Shown: positions 24,001 through 34,799 of the stretch, one piece after another | How the letters are laid out: every line of letters starts with the position of its first letter | Position numbering within the stretch: the first letter of the stretch is position 1 | Assembly: GCA_964023275.1 (NCBI GenBank) | Contig: OZ029914.1 | Coordinates: forward strand, 46,077,838-46,141,837 | Origin: Norana najaformis | Taxonomy: Eukaryota; Annelida; Clitellata; Crassiclitellata; Hormogastridae | Direction of reading: 5' to 3' | Length of the DNA stretch: 64,000 nt | Made by a program: the position numbers and the translations under genes | Notes under the pieces: model-generated | Database searches by the model: none | The model's input: only the letters and a program-made list of their open reading frames with translations | What the model was told of the DNA's origin: nothing

Positions 24001-27000
24001 TCAACACTGTTATTCCCCTCGCTATTCGTATCTTTATTTCACTTTTGCAATCTAGGTCATATGTCATATTACTTCCAAGATAAGTGAACCTCTCTACATT
24101 CTCCAGCTGCATTCTTTCAACCACTATCTGCTGGGTGATATTTTTGTCGCCAAATACCATTGTTTTTGTCTTATCAAAGTTCATGTACAGTCCATATTTC
24201 TTTGCTTCTTCATTCAGCATTTGTGTTGTGCACTCCAGCTCTGTAGGTCCCTCCTCCAATATGTCCACATCATCTGCAAAACGTAAATTGTTTATGCATA
24301 TTCCCTGAACTGATATTCCTTTGCTCTTGACCTTGTCCATTGCTCTTTCCAAATCTGTTATAAACACCATGGGCGATATTGGATCGCCCTGTCTCATACC
24401 TCTGTTGGTTCTAAACCACGGTCCCAACTTGCCACATGTCCTGACCGCCGCTTGTGAAGTACCATTTATATCTCGTAACAACTGAATCAGTTTGTTGTCA
24501 ACCCCATACGATTGTAGAACGGCCCATGTCACGTTCTGGTCTACACTGTCAAATGCCTTCTTAAAGTCTACAAAACGGACTCCACGTAATAACCCTCCAT
24601 TTGCAAAGGACGTAACCAAGTTCGCGAAAGAGGGACCGCTCAGGGCCGACTGAAGCACAAACAGTGAAAACTCCGTATGGTCAATCCTGTGATCAGGGGT
24701 GTCAGCAAGAGAAACCAGGGGGTCAAGGACCTTACCCAAAACTCTGGGGTCAAAGGTGCCTTTGGTTTCCCGCGCTTGACCAGAAAGAAGAACATTTTCT
24801 GTGTTCCTAAGTATCGAAATGGTTAACACTAGAAGCCTAGCAAGTCATAACAAGCGGCAAATAGCAAAGTGCGGATGACTAAAGACTTTTGGAAGAAAAT
24901 GTGTTTGGTTCCACGACTTGGTTTACTTGGCCTCTTTCAAACCTTTCGGATCGGCCACTGCCCCGTCCCCTCTTAAAACTGTCGACGCCCATACCTGAAA
25001 ATCATTCGGTATAACTTATATAGCGCCACTTCAGCAACCTACGCACAGAGCTCCCAGCCTCTCCGGAAGTGGGACATTTCAAGTTACTTCGAGGTGAATG
25101 TATGCAATACGTATTTGTAATGTTAATGCAAAATCTCCCAGATTTCTAATCGCCATATAAGCGCCGCATTAGGAATACCAGCTCATTCACCGGCGCTGCT
25201 TCAAATCCACAAGATCTGGGTTTCTTGGGGTCAGTTTTGGTGCCAGGTCAGCATCCGGGGAGCCAATCCAGGAGAAAACATGGTGCTACAGTATTTGTAA
25301 TTGTAATTTAAGATTTATAAGGAGCCTCTTAGAGCATGAACTCAACCGAGGTGCTCCCAACCCGAACAAGTAAAATCACTGTTAAACAGTACAGTCTTCA
25401 TGCACCTGCGAAACCCTGAGAGGGAAAGAGTGGAGCTCGAGTCGCAGATCTTGGGAGAGACCGTTCCAGCAGGTGGGACCGACATAGGACACACAGTAGA
25501 AATCATTGGTGATGACGGTGATCATGGAAAGGTACAGGAAAGGATCCGGATAGGATAGTTTGAAAAGATCGGTTTTCACGTAGGTATGATAATGGTAAGC
25601 CAAATCGCGGGAACCAGCTTATTCACAAGCGCTCAGTCAAAGCAAAATACAAAGGCAAAAGGGTTCGGTTCCAGGTCAAGATCCAGGAGTCAGGCAGTCA
25701 GACAGCTCGGACGGCTACGGTGGATGGTGTTTAAAACTGAAGCGAGAAGAGGTAAGTGGAAGAGAAGGACTCAGTATAAGATTTTTGAAAGAGAAATGCA
25801 GATTGGTAACTGAAATATATGCGGAGTGGTAATTGAATAGGCGACGTTAACGAGATGTAAATCAATGCGCACGTGACGCAAGTCTAGAACAAGAGTCTGG
25901 ACTACATAAGCGCATACTAGATGTATATCGAAGCCGCGTATGAGGCAAATTGCGATATGCATCTAGGGCAAGCACTGTCATCTGATCCCAGTTCTAGAGC
26001 TTATTTAAATGCAGCTGTATTCAGGTTTCTTCAATTTCGCTGCACTTCGAATATAACTGCGCACTCGCCTATACACAACACTGAAAACGAAGTCGCATTA
26101 ATTCAAATGAATTGGATACCTTGGCGTTACAAACAAGATTGGATTTGTCGACAGACTCGTTGACCTATCAAACCAAGTCAGGTCCCATTCCAATGCCAGT
26201 CTCAGCTTTTTCATCACCACACAGAAACCTGAAATCTAAAAGTGGTCCTTAAGAGGCGCCATGTTATGTACTATGAAACCGCACCCTTTTTCTGCCTATC
26301 GATTTTGTTTTGACTGAGCGAGTTGGCTCCTGCGACTTAGCTTAAGTTGGGCGCTGTAGAAATCTCGAGATTACGATTATCTTGACAAATACGTGCAAAT
26401 CCAAATAACACCCTTTTAAACAGTCTCCTTTTAACAAAAGAGCTTAAGATGTGCGTCTATTTAGATCCGTTAGCCAGCTATGTTGACAGTGCTTTGAAGA
26501 GATCCTTAGAACGTAGTAACTGGCATTATGGCGCCGCATGCTAGCCACACACAACGCTTATTTCAGCTTAACAATTTCTAGCACCAAGGCGTCACGTAAT
26601 AGCCACCCAAAAGCTCCCTATATTAAATCTATTTATGGTATTACGTCTCTACGCGAGAGCCACACAAACCGTTTCCTATAATGGATCAATTTATGGTATT
26701 ATGGGTTTACATGACAGCCATACAAAACATTTCCTATATTAAATCAATTTATGGTATTATGACTCTAAGTGCGAGCCACACAAAACATTTCCTAAAATCA
26801 ATTTATGGCATTGTGGGTTTACAGACAGCCACGCAAACCGTCTGCTATGTTAAAACAATTACTAACACTATGGCTCTACATGATATTAAAACAAAGCTTT
26901 TCATAATACTTCAATTTAGTGCATTACGTGTGTCGCATAGCAAATCAATTTCTGACATTATGGCTGTATATGATGCCCACATAAAACTTGACCTTATGGC

Positions 27001-29685
27001 CAACACGGTATCTGCTGCTACACGACATCAATGTTAAGTAGAATTGACGAGGTCTAGTCCTCTTTAGAGGTCCATAGACCTGAACGAAGTTTGAGAATTA
27101 TTTACACAGGGTTTTCGTTCGTATGTACTTATCCGTCGTGACCACTTGTAAGCAATTAACCCAGCGCGAGTTTGATAGCAGTAAACAGTAGACCTCGCGA
27201 ATTTTTTGAAAAGATTCCTATATGACCATCTGTCATGTTATTTCTCCATTGAACCCTTCTCTCCTTCTCATTCTGGTCCTCCTCTCAATTCTCCTCTCTT
27301 CTTTTTCTTCCTCCTCATGCATGCAAAGCAGAAGTTAGGTCAGTTGTGTATTGATTTCTTTTAAATTTAAAACATATCACCTGGGTTTTTGCTCAAGCCA
27401 TGTATATTCTCATTGCAAACTTTCTTATTTTGAGATGTCATACCTTTCATATGCTTCAGCTATAACAGGTCATTGGAGGGTTTAACTTGTGCTCATGCAA
27501 AAATGCCTGGCCAATTGTGCTCCATCATATCTTGGTTGAGTATATCAGTGTCATTCGTACCTGGCTACAGACCAAGCTCTGCTGGACAGTGTGATTTTGT
27601 GTCTTGTCCTGCCCTTCAACAATCCTCGCAGTAGTCGACCCTTATTCTGAAACTGAGTGTAATTCAAACTGTGACATGAACTTCTTGTCCTTCCTCTGCC
27701 TCTATTATACCAGCGGTTGAAGACCATTCTAGTTGGTCACGGTCTTGTATTTTCAGGTGAGGAGCACCTTTGAAGAGTTTTATTAAAGAGGCGTTTTATA
27801 AATGTGATATTAATGATTTTGTTTACTGTAGCATCATTATTGTGAACTGTTTAGTTGTTCGTGTGACAGAAACGGTAAAAAGTTGATATACTGTACTCCA
27901 AGCTATAAAAATCATGCAGGAAATGGAAACCAGTACAGAGAGCAGGTGGTCATGGATAACGCACAAATATTCCGCATTTGTTTTGGAACATCAGCGTTAA
28001 ATATCCCCGACGAATTTTGACTAGTTTATGCTTTCGTAGAGAAGGTGCTATGCAATAGCAGCTCGAGGTGCTATGCAGAAGGTGCTATGCAATAGCAGCT
28101 CGAGGTGCTATGCAGAAGGTGCTATGTAATAGCAGCTCGAGGTGCTATGCAGAAGGTGCTATGCAATAGCAGCTCGAGGTGCTATGCAGAAGGTGCTATG
28201 CAATAGCAGCTCGAGGTGCTATGCAGAAGGTGCTATGCAATAGCAGCTCGAGGATCTTGCTGATGTCTGGCGATCACAGTAAACTGCAGTGATTTCCATT
28301 GAGCACCAGACATCATCTCCAAGTGACAGTAATTAATTTTGGTATATGCCTTGTAACAGCTTACTAGTTTAGAGTTACTGACAAATGTTGTGGTGTGCCA
28401 GTAGTCAAGTCAGTGTGAAAAGAGCAAAGTAATTTTTTGAACCATTTTTAAAATTAGCAATTTGTTTCGTAGTTTGTTACTAGGTTAATTTCCTTTACAG
28501 GGTCTTTTGAGAAATGTTTAAATACAATTTTGAGGCATCAGTGCAGTCCTCATTTTCATTGACTGTTTGCCTAGTAGAAATTTTTGTCACTACATAATTC
28601 TTTAAACTCATGTAGGTTAAATTTGTCGCTTTCTGTATTTCTTCTGTTTGATAAGCTGTTTACGAGGTTCGAATTGTCACTATTTCATTTTATGTAAACT
28701 GGTCTAGGCTAAGTTTCAAAGTACTGTATGTGCATTTCTTATTTTTGACTGACTGCTTATCTGGTTAAAATTGTTTGTTACTATTTTGTTTCTTTAAACT
28801 GGTCATGTGTATTTCTAATTGATTAACTGTTTACCTGCTTATTATTTTTTACACTATAGTTTGTTTAAACTGTTTCTTACAATAACGTAGAAGTCACATC
28901 AGATAAATGTAGATAAATGTAGACAATTTTTATAACATAGACGTAGATGGAATACCACAGAGATGTAGACATTGTACTACATTTGTTTAGCCATTATTGA
29001 TACATAAAAGTAGGCAAAACACTACTTTGTTTCAGGCCTCTTTCTGTACAAAGTTGATGCAACTTGTGCATACACTAAAGTCTACAGAGAAGTCTTGGCT
29101 GTTGCCGATGATACAGACCTCAACATTAGGTGCTGAGCCTAAGTCTACACTTCTAGATGAACTATTAGAGTATTTAACTAAATATATATAGATATACATA
29201 TATAAGTTCTGGCCATTATATATTTAGACATGCTTATCTACACAACCTTGACATCTTATAATCTCGATAAACAAACAAGCTAACCCATCTAATGTAAATA
29301 AAATGCAAACGAAAGATAACCGCTACAGATTGGCCTGGGAGATCACGATTGCTTCAACTAGTGACTACCTTTTTGACCCAGATTCGCCTGTTTCGTCTCA
29401 CGACTGAAGCCGTGACCTTTCTGGCGATAGCACAGTTGCTTTGCATGCACCCTTGTTTGGGACATTTTAGGTCACCTGAGGTGAAAACGGTTATTTACGA
29501 AATTAAATTTTATTACTGTCGTTGTCATTCATGTTCCTTTTGAGAAATCCTCTGTTGCTCCCCATTTCTCCCTTACTCCTCCCTCCCTCCACCCAACGGT
29601 ACTAAATGGACCAGGTACCACGGCTACACGTGTTATATGTATGTATATGTCTATCTATGTATATATATGGATGGATGAATAGATC

Positions 29686-29719
<34 letters not shown>

Positions 29720-29901
29720 TAGACAGACAGACAATGGGAAGTCGAAACTAGTTTCACATCCAAGCAGAGAGTATCTATTGCGTAAGAATTTATATTGACA
29801 CCATCTTCCATCTGACATTAATTTACCTGATTGGAATCCGGAAGGGGGTTACAGTGATCCAGGTCGTAGGTCGCTTCCATCAACTTCTGTTTTTCATCCA
29901 T
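17448..29901 (-). CDS. BRICHOS-domain type II membrane protein (four exons found)
   Basis: Minus-strand exons are 29901-29827 (ATG; 5' UTR reaches an acceptor at 29918), 19840-19679, 18128-17991 and 17555-17448. All have AG acceptors and GT donors, all are phase 0, and together they encode 161 residues. Exon 2 has a hydrophobic membrane anchor (IWYIWWIVVAVAGAIISCTL) after a short charged N-terminus, implying type II topology. Exons 3-4 read SGINNVIEYY, VTIIDDFNQ, then DEVCYLSTFKKDSYVRP, which is the first half of a BRICHOS domain including its first conserved Cys. BRICHOS domains act as intramolecular chaperones in secretory-pathway proproteins such as BRI/ITM2, chondromodulin and proSP-C. 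The second half, with the partner Cys, was not located downstream. It is either in an exon I missed, or the protein ends by reading through the exon-4 donor to a stop near 17380. Introns are about 10, 1.55 and 0.43 kb. Confidence 0.72.
17690..17885 (+). repeat. Direct repeat copy 1 of a ~200-bp segment
   Basis: Blocks such as 'gttatcttaataaaacatct', 'ttatttttctaattaaggct' and 'tttatttttacaaca' recur in the same order at 19175-19385 with point differences. This copy lies between BRICHOS exons 4 and 3. The other lies between exons 3 and 2, so the pair flanks exon 3. Confidence 0.85.
18290..18440. repeat. GCGCC-type element remnant and degenerate GTAGTGTA repeat
   Basis: A 'tttctatagcgccctcctag' remnant at about 18283-18335 is followed by imperfect units of about 10 bp built on 'gtagtgtagt' and 'gtagcgcagt' to about 18440. 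Confidence 0.7.
19175..19385 (+). repeat. Direct repeat copy 2 of a ~200-bp segment
   Basis: This is the partner of 17690-17885, on the other side of BRICHOS exon 3. It runs directly into a LINE 3' end at about 19380, so the insertion may have picked up or landed at the repeat boundary. Confidence 0.85.
19380..19535 (+). mobile_element. CR1/L2-like LINE 3' end with GATTAC-type tail
   Basis: It has the family order 'tggatcttgacctggaac', 'gcctatcgattttgttttga', 'gtgaataagctggtccccgc', 'gggcgctgtagaaatctcgg' and a short decayed tail. It lies in intron 2 of the BRICHOS gene. Confidence 0.8.
19922..20060. repeat. (ACTC)n microsatellite
   Basis: An impure run of CACT/ACTC units within BRICHOS intron 1, about 80 bp from exon 2's acceptor side. 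Confidence 0.9.
20636..21020. repeat. (ATAC)n / ATAAAATAC minisatellite
   Basis: Short (CATA)n blocks are separated regularly by 'taaaatacatac', with longer higher-order repeats such as a block with 'tacaaatatgcatac' occurring twice. All three minus-strand frames stay open for 100-200 codons because the units lack stops. This is not evidence of a gene. Confidence 0.9.
21150..21300 (-). mobile_element. GCGCTATA-type retroelement fragment
   Basis: The plus-strand text 'tagctaatctaatgactgct', 'atagcgcggttttcataatg', 'aaggcatcaatcgatagtca' parallels the copies at 16.4 and 38.0 kb. Confidence 0.6.
21997..22200. repeat. (TGTA)n / (TGTG)n microsatellite
   Basis: A 200-bp tract of TATG and TGTG units abuts the 3' end of the reverse-oriented LINE fragment at 22.2 kb, as an (ATAC)n tail would. 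Confidence 0.9.
22200..22500 (-). mobile_element. CR1/L2-like LINE ORF2 C-terminus and 3' region
   Basis: Minus-strand reading gives SLRIKSPLSITLQAFRSELK followed by SHLF, the usual C-terminal helix of CR1/L2-clade ORF2 proteins. The following 3' region (rc of 'agaccagagagaaagaggga') is shared with copies at 36.6 and 40.8 kb. It ends in the 22.0 kb ATAC-type tract. Confidence 0.7.
22597..22825 (-). mobile_element. tRNA-derived SINE with (CAT)n tail
   Basis: Read from 22825 downwards, the start 'ggtggtgtagtggtatggt' gives a clear A box and 'gcgggttcgaatctgcc' a clear B box, as in a tRNA gene. The body contains 'ggcaacgggaaaccacctc' and the element ends in about nine CAT triplets at 22597-22623. 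It lies in BRICHOS intron 1, same strand as the gene. Confidence 0.85.
23429..23480 (+). mobile_element. Truncated tRNA-like SINE fragment
   Basis: 'gcgatgggtctgcaata' and 'gactgcgaatatgagcctgct' match the SINE at 45500-45640. The match stops exactly where the LINE tail at 23480 begins, suggesting the LINE inserted into it or replaced its 3' half. Confidence 0.55.
23480..24590 (-). mobile_element. Non-LTR retrotransposon reverse transcriptase, 5'-truncated but open
   Basis: The minus-strand frame ends with a stop near 23507 and stays open through about 358 RT residues. Motif A is VDFKKAFDSV, motif B RGMRQGDPISP, and motif C FADD within LRFADDVDILEE. A C-terminal domain follows with YGCETWVLT, FGHICRMKDN and RGRPHREWVDD. 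The endonuclease and ORF1 are absent; similarity stops around 24590, where the frame continues into unrelated sequence up to 24829. The 3' end carries a (GAT)n tail at 23480-23498. It lies in BRICHOS intron 1 in the sense direction. The clade is not assigned. Confidence 0.85.
25380..25770 (-). mobile_element. Two LINE fragments: CR1/L2-like ORF2 C-terminus and a GATTAC-family 3' end
   Basis: Minus-strand 25510-25380 reads VGPTCWNGLSQDLRLE, which fits the WNSLPxxLR motif near the end of CR1/L2 ORF2. Bases 25770-25595 are the reverse of the GATTAC-family 3' region ('gcgggaaccagcttattcac', 'ggttccaggtcaagatccag', 'ggctacggtggatggtgttt'). Confidence 0.65.
26280..26390 (+). mobile_element. GATTAC-family LINE 3' end
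   Basis: 'gcctatcgattttgttttga', then a small deletion, then 'gggcgctgtagaaatctcga' and 'gattacgattat'. Confidence 0.75.
26520..27000. repeat. Degenerate ~57-bp minisatellite
   Basis: 'agccac/t' followed by 'acaaaac.tttccta' and 'aatcaatttatggtatta' recurs at 26543, 26601, 26658, 26715, 26774 and 26827, a spacing of 53-59 bp, then fades. The array is open in one plus-strand frame for 118 codons (26681-27037). This probably reflects the 57-bp unit being a multiple of three, not a real protein. Confidence 0.75.
27040..28040. other. No feature recognised
   Basis: Intronic sequence of the BRICHOS gene. A pyrimidine-rich patch lies at about 27240-27320; no coding or repeat signal could be supported. 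Confidence 0.5.
28041..28252. repeat. 37-bp minisatellite, 5.7 copies
   Basis: Units start at 28041, 28078, 28115, 28152, 28189 and 28226 and are almost identical (one c/t change). Each unit contains two related half-units (gaaggtgctatgca and gaggtgctatgca), the perfect 6-bp stem TGCTAT-GCA-ATAGCA, and the palindrome CTCGAG. Confidence 0.95.
28253..29820. other. AT-rich intron sequence and a (GACA)n microsatellite
   Basis: No exon is supported. A (GACA)n run lies at about 29683-29735, some 90 bp from the donor of BRICHOS exon 1. Confidence 0.6.
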
Positions 29902-29917
29902 TTTCAAAGTATCCAAG

Positions 29918-31460
29918 CTGAAATAGCAAGAAATTGTTGCAAATTAGCGAAACGAAACTTGCAGCGGTTGCAATCTATCTCCAGAATGATTTCTCAGTCA
30001 TCATTGAGTTCTTAGAAGTTATTTCTACTAAAAGCAGATACTAGCATGCCTAGAAGTCTACCGGACATAAACTGCCAGAGCACATTCATTTTCGCCTACT
30101 GCTAGACAATTTTGTCTCATTTCATTCAAATGTCAGAATAATATTTGGCAATATGATACAGTGTACTTTATTACTTAAGATGCATATGTACACACATATA
30201 TACATTTATACATATATATACATACAGATTACATTATACTATTATAATGTTATCAGATGAGGAGATCTATAACGCCTACATTTTATTTTATTACGTAAGA
30301 TGAGATATTTATAGACCATATTAATTTCAGGTCTATAAACAAAAAGATCTAATTCTATGCATTTATTCAATTCCAAATATAAATTTCTCTATAGGCTATA
30401 AACGCTTCGCCATAATTTATATATGTGCATACATGCGTGTTCGTCATAATGTATATACATACTGTACATACATCAATTACTAAGCTATCGCATTTAAATA
30501 ATAAATTACTTTGTCCAACATCTGATAACAGGCTGGGCAACACACGACGGTCCTAGAGAGAAGCCAATCAATTTTCAAGTATGCAAATTCCCTCCAGAGG
30601 CAGTCCAATCAATATTCAAGTATGCAAGCTCCCTCCAGAGGCAGTTTTTAACTGCTTTTTGTAGGTTTCTACCGCGATAGTTAGTCCCCTGAAGAACGCT
30701 CATTAAACGCTTTTGTTACAAGCAGTAAAAAGCTTTGTTCGCTGCGTTGCGGGTATCTACCGCGATATTTAGTCCCTAAGAGAGCAATTATTGCAGGCTT
30801 TTGTTGGAGATGGTCCCAGCTTTTGTTCGTTGTTTGTTTGTTAATGTATACCTTTCGAAAACCTGCATTTTTAACGTAAACTGCGCATTGTATAAACTGG
30901 CAAGCGATACCTACACGACTGACATGCAGGGTAGGCCTACCATTTGTCATATGACCGATACGATCAAGTAGCAATATATCCTGTGTCCTAAAAATTTCAA
31001 ACCATTACTCAAACTCGAATAGGCCTGACTTGAGCAAAAATTTATGAAATTTAAATTGTACTAAAAAGTTCCCTTCCTTTCTTATTTATTATTAGTAATA
31101 TTTATAGTCTGTGAACGATTCCTTTAAAATGACTTCATATTATTACATAATGAGCATAACTTACGTAACTTTAGAGCTAACCGATAACAGTTTTCAGTGA
31201 ATTAGCGATGCTACAGTTGGGCATTGGTGTATTCGACTTTGGGCGTGTATTTGGGACAACGGGGCACATTTCAAACTGAATTTCAAACAAAAAATAGAAT
31301 GCAAAGAAATACTTCTGACCCCTCTGCTAAGGATGTTTCAAATGTATTAACAGTTTTTTAAAATATACTTCTGTAATTGTAATTTATGTTGGGTCAATGG
31401 GGTTCTTTATTTTCTGGAAAGTCTTTTTATACAATGCTGGCCTTATATGCTACATTGTTT
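29918..31460. other. 5' side of the BRICHOS gene; no further exon identified
   Basis: The 5' UTR exon of the BRICHOS gene ends at an acceptor at 29918, so at least one upstream non-coding exon and the promoter lie to the right but could not be placed. A 45-bp tandem duplication ('caagtatgcaa..tccctccagaggcagt') lies at about 30555-30645. Confidence 0.45.
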
Positions 31461-31464
31461 AAAG

Positions 31465-31700
31465 CGTACGTCAAGGCGCCTCTGTGCGCGAGGATGTCGG
31501 TTCGCATATCGATAGTGACTATATTTCAGAGCTTTTAATCTCGGTCTAGCACGGTCCGTACACGGGGACTTCAAATGGCGTGGCGCCCAATCAAACGGAC
31601 AGCGGTGGTGAAGAATCTCACCCGTTAAAATTTACCGAAAAATGAGCAGGGTCGAGGTCACTCTATAAAAACATGTACATTTACATATTTACATAAACAA
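31465..31700 (+). mobile_element. tRNA-related SINE, (ATTTAC)n-tail family
   Basis: 'gatgtcggttcgcatatcga', 'ggtctagcacggtccgtaca', 'cggacagcggtggtgaagaa', 'aatgagcagggtcgaggtca' and a 'catttacatatttacat' tail. Confidence 0.75.
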
Positions 31701-32114
31701 TAGAAGGTCACAGAAAGGGCAATTGTTCACGTAGTTGTTTTTCTGATAAGCACGAAATTATGAGCTTGCAGAGTAATTTGTAAATCACTCATATCACGAC
31801 CTACTGCACGACACACTGTTATAAAACACTTAAGTTAAACTCATAATGTACTGTTCATGCCCTTAAATATTATAAAACACTTAACTTGAATTCATAATGT
31901 CCCATTTATGCCCTTCAATATATATTTAACATTCAATGCGTCTGTAGTCCTTCCATAGCATCGGCCCGTGCGTGTTCATTGCATTGAGTCCATAATTACA
32001 TAGTTTGGATATCTTATTACCTATGAGCAAACCCATAAACGTTACAATATAACTCGAATGTTCTGCCCAGTATAGCTGTGTTTGCATAAATGAGTGTTCT
32101 GTTACTTTTTTATT

Positions 32115-32280
32115 TCAGCATTTATTAAGCGCCATTATCCAATGACCAAACATCAGTCGATGGCACTGAGCAATTGTAAGTGAAGGACTTGCTCGAGATC
32201 CCTACACAGTCACCGTTTCAGTGAAGGCTCGAACCCGTACTCTCGGCGTTTCAATCCGCTACCATGTCCCACAATGCATA
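32115..32280 (-). mobile_element. tRNA-like SINE fragment of the GCGCTATA group
   Basis: Reverse reading gives 'gggacatggtagcgg' and a B-box-like 'acgggttcgagcc', then 'ccatcgactgatgtttggtc' and 'ggcgcttaataaatgctg'. It links the 'catcagtcgatgg' repeats to a tRNA-like head. Confidence 0.55.
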
Positions 32281-32359
32281 CAATTTATAGGCAATGGCTG
32301 GCCAATCAATTAACTGTTGTTTAACCACGAGTATCTCTCTATCCTTCTGGCTGGAATTA

Positions 32360-32700
32360 ATTCCTTCTAGGGGAGGGGTCAGCCATACGGATCCTTCTTT
32401 TCCCTTTGTTTCTACCTCCAGTATCTTCCTTCTTCAGTCTGAGAAGCTTTAGGTCTTGCTGAATCATATATCTCCAGCTCTTCTTTTGTCTTCCCCAACT
32501 GCGGCGTCCGTAAACCTCTGCTGTCATAATTCTTTTAATGCAGCTTTCATCTTCTCTCCTCATCACATGACCATACCATCTCAACCATGCTTCTCGTAAC
32601 TTGTCAGATATGCATGCCACTCTCAATTTCTGTCTGATATACTCATTACTTTTCTTGTCTTTCAATGAGATTCCAAGTATCCATCGCAGCATATTTACCT
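32360..32700 (-). mobile_element. LINE ORF2 C-terminal fragment
   Basis: Minus-strand frame: NMLRWILGISLKDKKSNEYI, RWYGHVMRRED and IQQDLKLLRLKKED, then a stop near 32357. This is the C-terminal portion after the catalytic RT motifs. A diverged plus-strand relative lies at 14.0-14.2 kb. Confidence 0.75.
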
Positions 32701-33324
32701 TACAGCAAATGCATAATCGAATGGTGTGGAACATCACTGCAGGAGCTGAGCCCCGCCTCAACGGAAAGACAACAGTGGAAGAACATAGTGAGAATGGCAT
32801 GATGATGACCTTTGTGAACTACGGCTAGACACTTGTCTGTTAGTCTTTAATCACAGCTGGCGTGCTTTATTTCCCAACACAAAGCCCAAGAAAGTTCACG
32901 CTGCTTCTACGCCTACTGTTACCATAAACTAATTTAAAAGTACTTATAATAATATATATATCTATGTATATATTGCTAGGCCTATGTATTATGTGGATCT
33001 TAGTGAAATATGATACTTTCTTCACACGCTACTTAAGTTCAAAGTTGCAGTGTCAAATGAACAAAGCAATACGATTAATTTTTCTCAGACTGAACTTCTG
33101 ATCGAGCTACTTGTACGGCACTCTTTGTTATAATGTTCCTCTGGTAAATGTGGCCCTATAGAATCCCTTATTAATCAATTGATGCCAATGTTCTCTCTAT
33201 TGTGTCACTGGCATACAGCGTGGGAAAAATATATACAGCGTAGTAACAAATAGGACCTGCGCACCTAATAGACCCACACTAAAAGGCTATAAAATAGCGC
33301 TGTATAAAAGAACAATACTAAGAA

Positions 33325-33440
33325 CTCCGCCACTGCCTTGTTTGGGGCAGTGCCAGTCCCAAGCCTGGATAAGGAGGAGGGCGACGTCAACGGCCTTTGA
33401 TGCCATAAGATGTCGTTAAACCGAGGAACTACTACTACTA
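33325..33440 (+). mobile_element. Short retroelement 3' end with (ACT)n tail, copy 1
   Basis: 'gtgccagtcccaagcctgga', 'aacggcctttgatgccataa' and 'gatgtcgttaaac' are followed by CTACTACTA. A close second copy lies at 48650-48760, also with an ACTACT tail. Confidence 0.7.
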
Positions 33441-33584
33441 GCAATGCTAATGACAAGTTAAACCTCTACTGGAATATCGTTAAGTTCGTCTTCATGCGAT
33501 TGCGAACAAGCGTACACAAGCCATGGTATAGTTTGATTGTTTGACTACAGTTTAAAAGTCTTAAGACTTATCATATAGCCCAAG

Positions 33585-33945
33585 GTGGTCAACCTGATTC
33601 CATCACTCATATTTGACCCATTATCTGACCCTTCATACAAGCTCATATATGCTCCACCGTTTTCAATTTCTGCTTTGACCTTCCACTCAAAAACTGAAAA
33701 CATTTCTCTTGCACAGATCCTATCCTGATTTCCCCTCTTCCACTTATCTCGCTTCTCGCTTCAATTCAAACACCATCCACCGTAGCCGTCCGACTGTCTG
33801 CCTGCCTGACTCTTGGATCTTGACCTGGAACCGAATCCTTTTGCCTATCGATTTTGTTTTGACAGAGCGCCTGTGAATAAGCCAATTCCCATAAAGTGGC
33901 TTTCGTTGGGCGCTGTAGAAATCTCGGAATTACGATTACGATTTT
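33585..33945 (+). mobile_element. CR1/L2-like LINE ORF2 end + 3' UTR + GATTAC tail
   Basis: This is one of the longest family copies. It begins in decayed coding sequence ('gctccaccgttttcaatttc', 'aaaactgaaaacatttctct') corresponding to APPLAI..FHSKLKTFL in better copies, then the conserved 3' UTR and 'attacgattacgat'. Confidence 0.8.
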
Positions 33946-34799
33946 CTGCGTTACATTCTTAGGGTTGCAGCGGCATTGATACATCACACTAGATGCCTGG
34001 AAGATGGCTCAAAATGGCACTTAGAACAGTTAGAGCAACACGTTACTAAGCCTTTGTTAAGCGTTATATTCAATACTTTTACACGGGGTGACTGTTCAGC
34101 TACCTGTTCTTTGCAATACCTTTGTAACACTAACTCTTAGTGGAGACATCAGTCGGGCTAACCACAAAGTGACAATTCTAACAACTCGATGCTAGATGTC
34201 AAAGTTCAGAGAACCGCGTTCAGACGGCTCACAGCGCGCTCACCGGTTGAAACTGGTGGCCAGCTAAATGACCCAGTGTATTATGTAGGGCACGTGTGAA
34301 TTTTCATATGGGTGGACTCTATAACAACCTGTACAGGCTGATAGGCCATATGATTTCGCAACATGAGGCGCGGAAACCTTGATTTAGCCTTCTTGAACAG
34401 CGGTTGTAACACTGAGCTAAATTTAACTTTGATATAACATGAGCACTCATGAAACTTGTGCGCTAGCAGGAAATAGTTGTGCGCGCTAGCTTTAAAAGTC
34501 GTGCGCGCGCAGCTTAGAGGTAACATTGAATTTGGAGATAAGAAATTATTACAAGGAAGTTGCTTAAAATTATAACACGGAAGGAAAGAAATTAATCAAA
34601 GTTATTAATGTCGTAAGTTATGCATGCACGCAGCTACAAGAATTACAAATCTGAAAACTATAATCGTCACAAATTCAATGTTCAATTAGTCGAACAAACA
34701 CAACACCGTGGACCCAGAGTTTGGGCAGAGTGATTGATGCACGGAATCTGTCAAGGAAGGCTCGAATTCCACATTCCTCGCCGCAAGTCGAACGCTCAA

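Noticed and set aside
28041..28252. Regularly spaced repeats considered as a CRISPR array
   Set aside because: Contiguous tandem units without unique spacers, in a eukaryotic intron.
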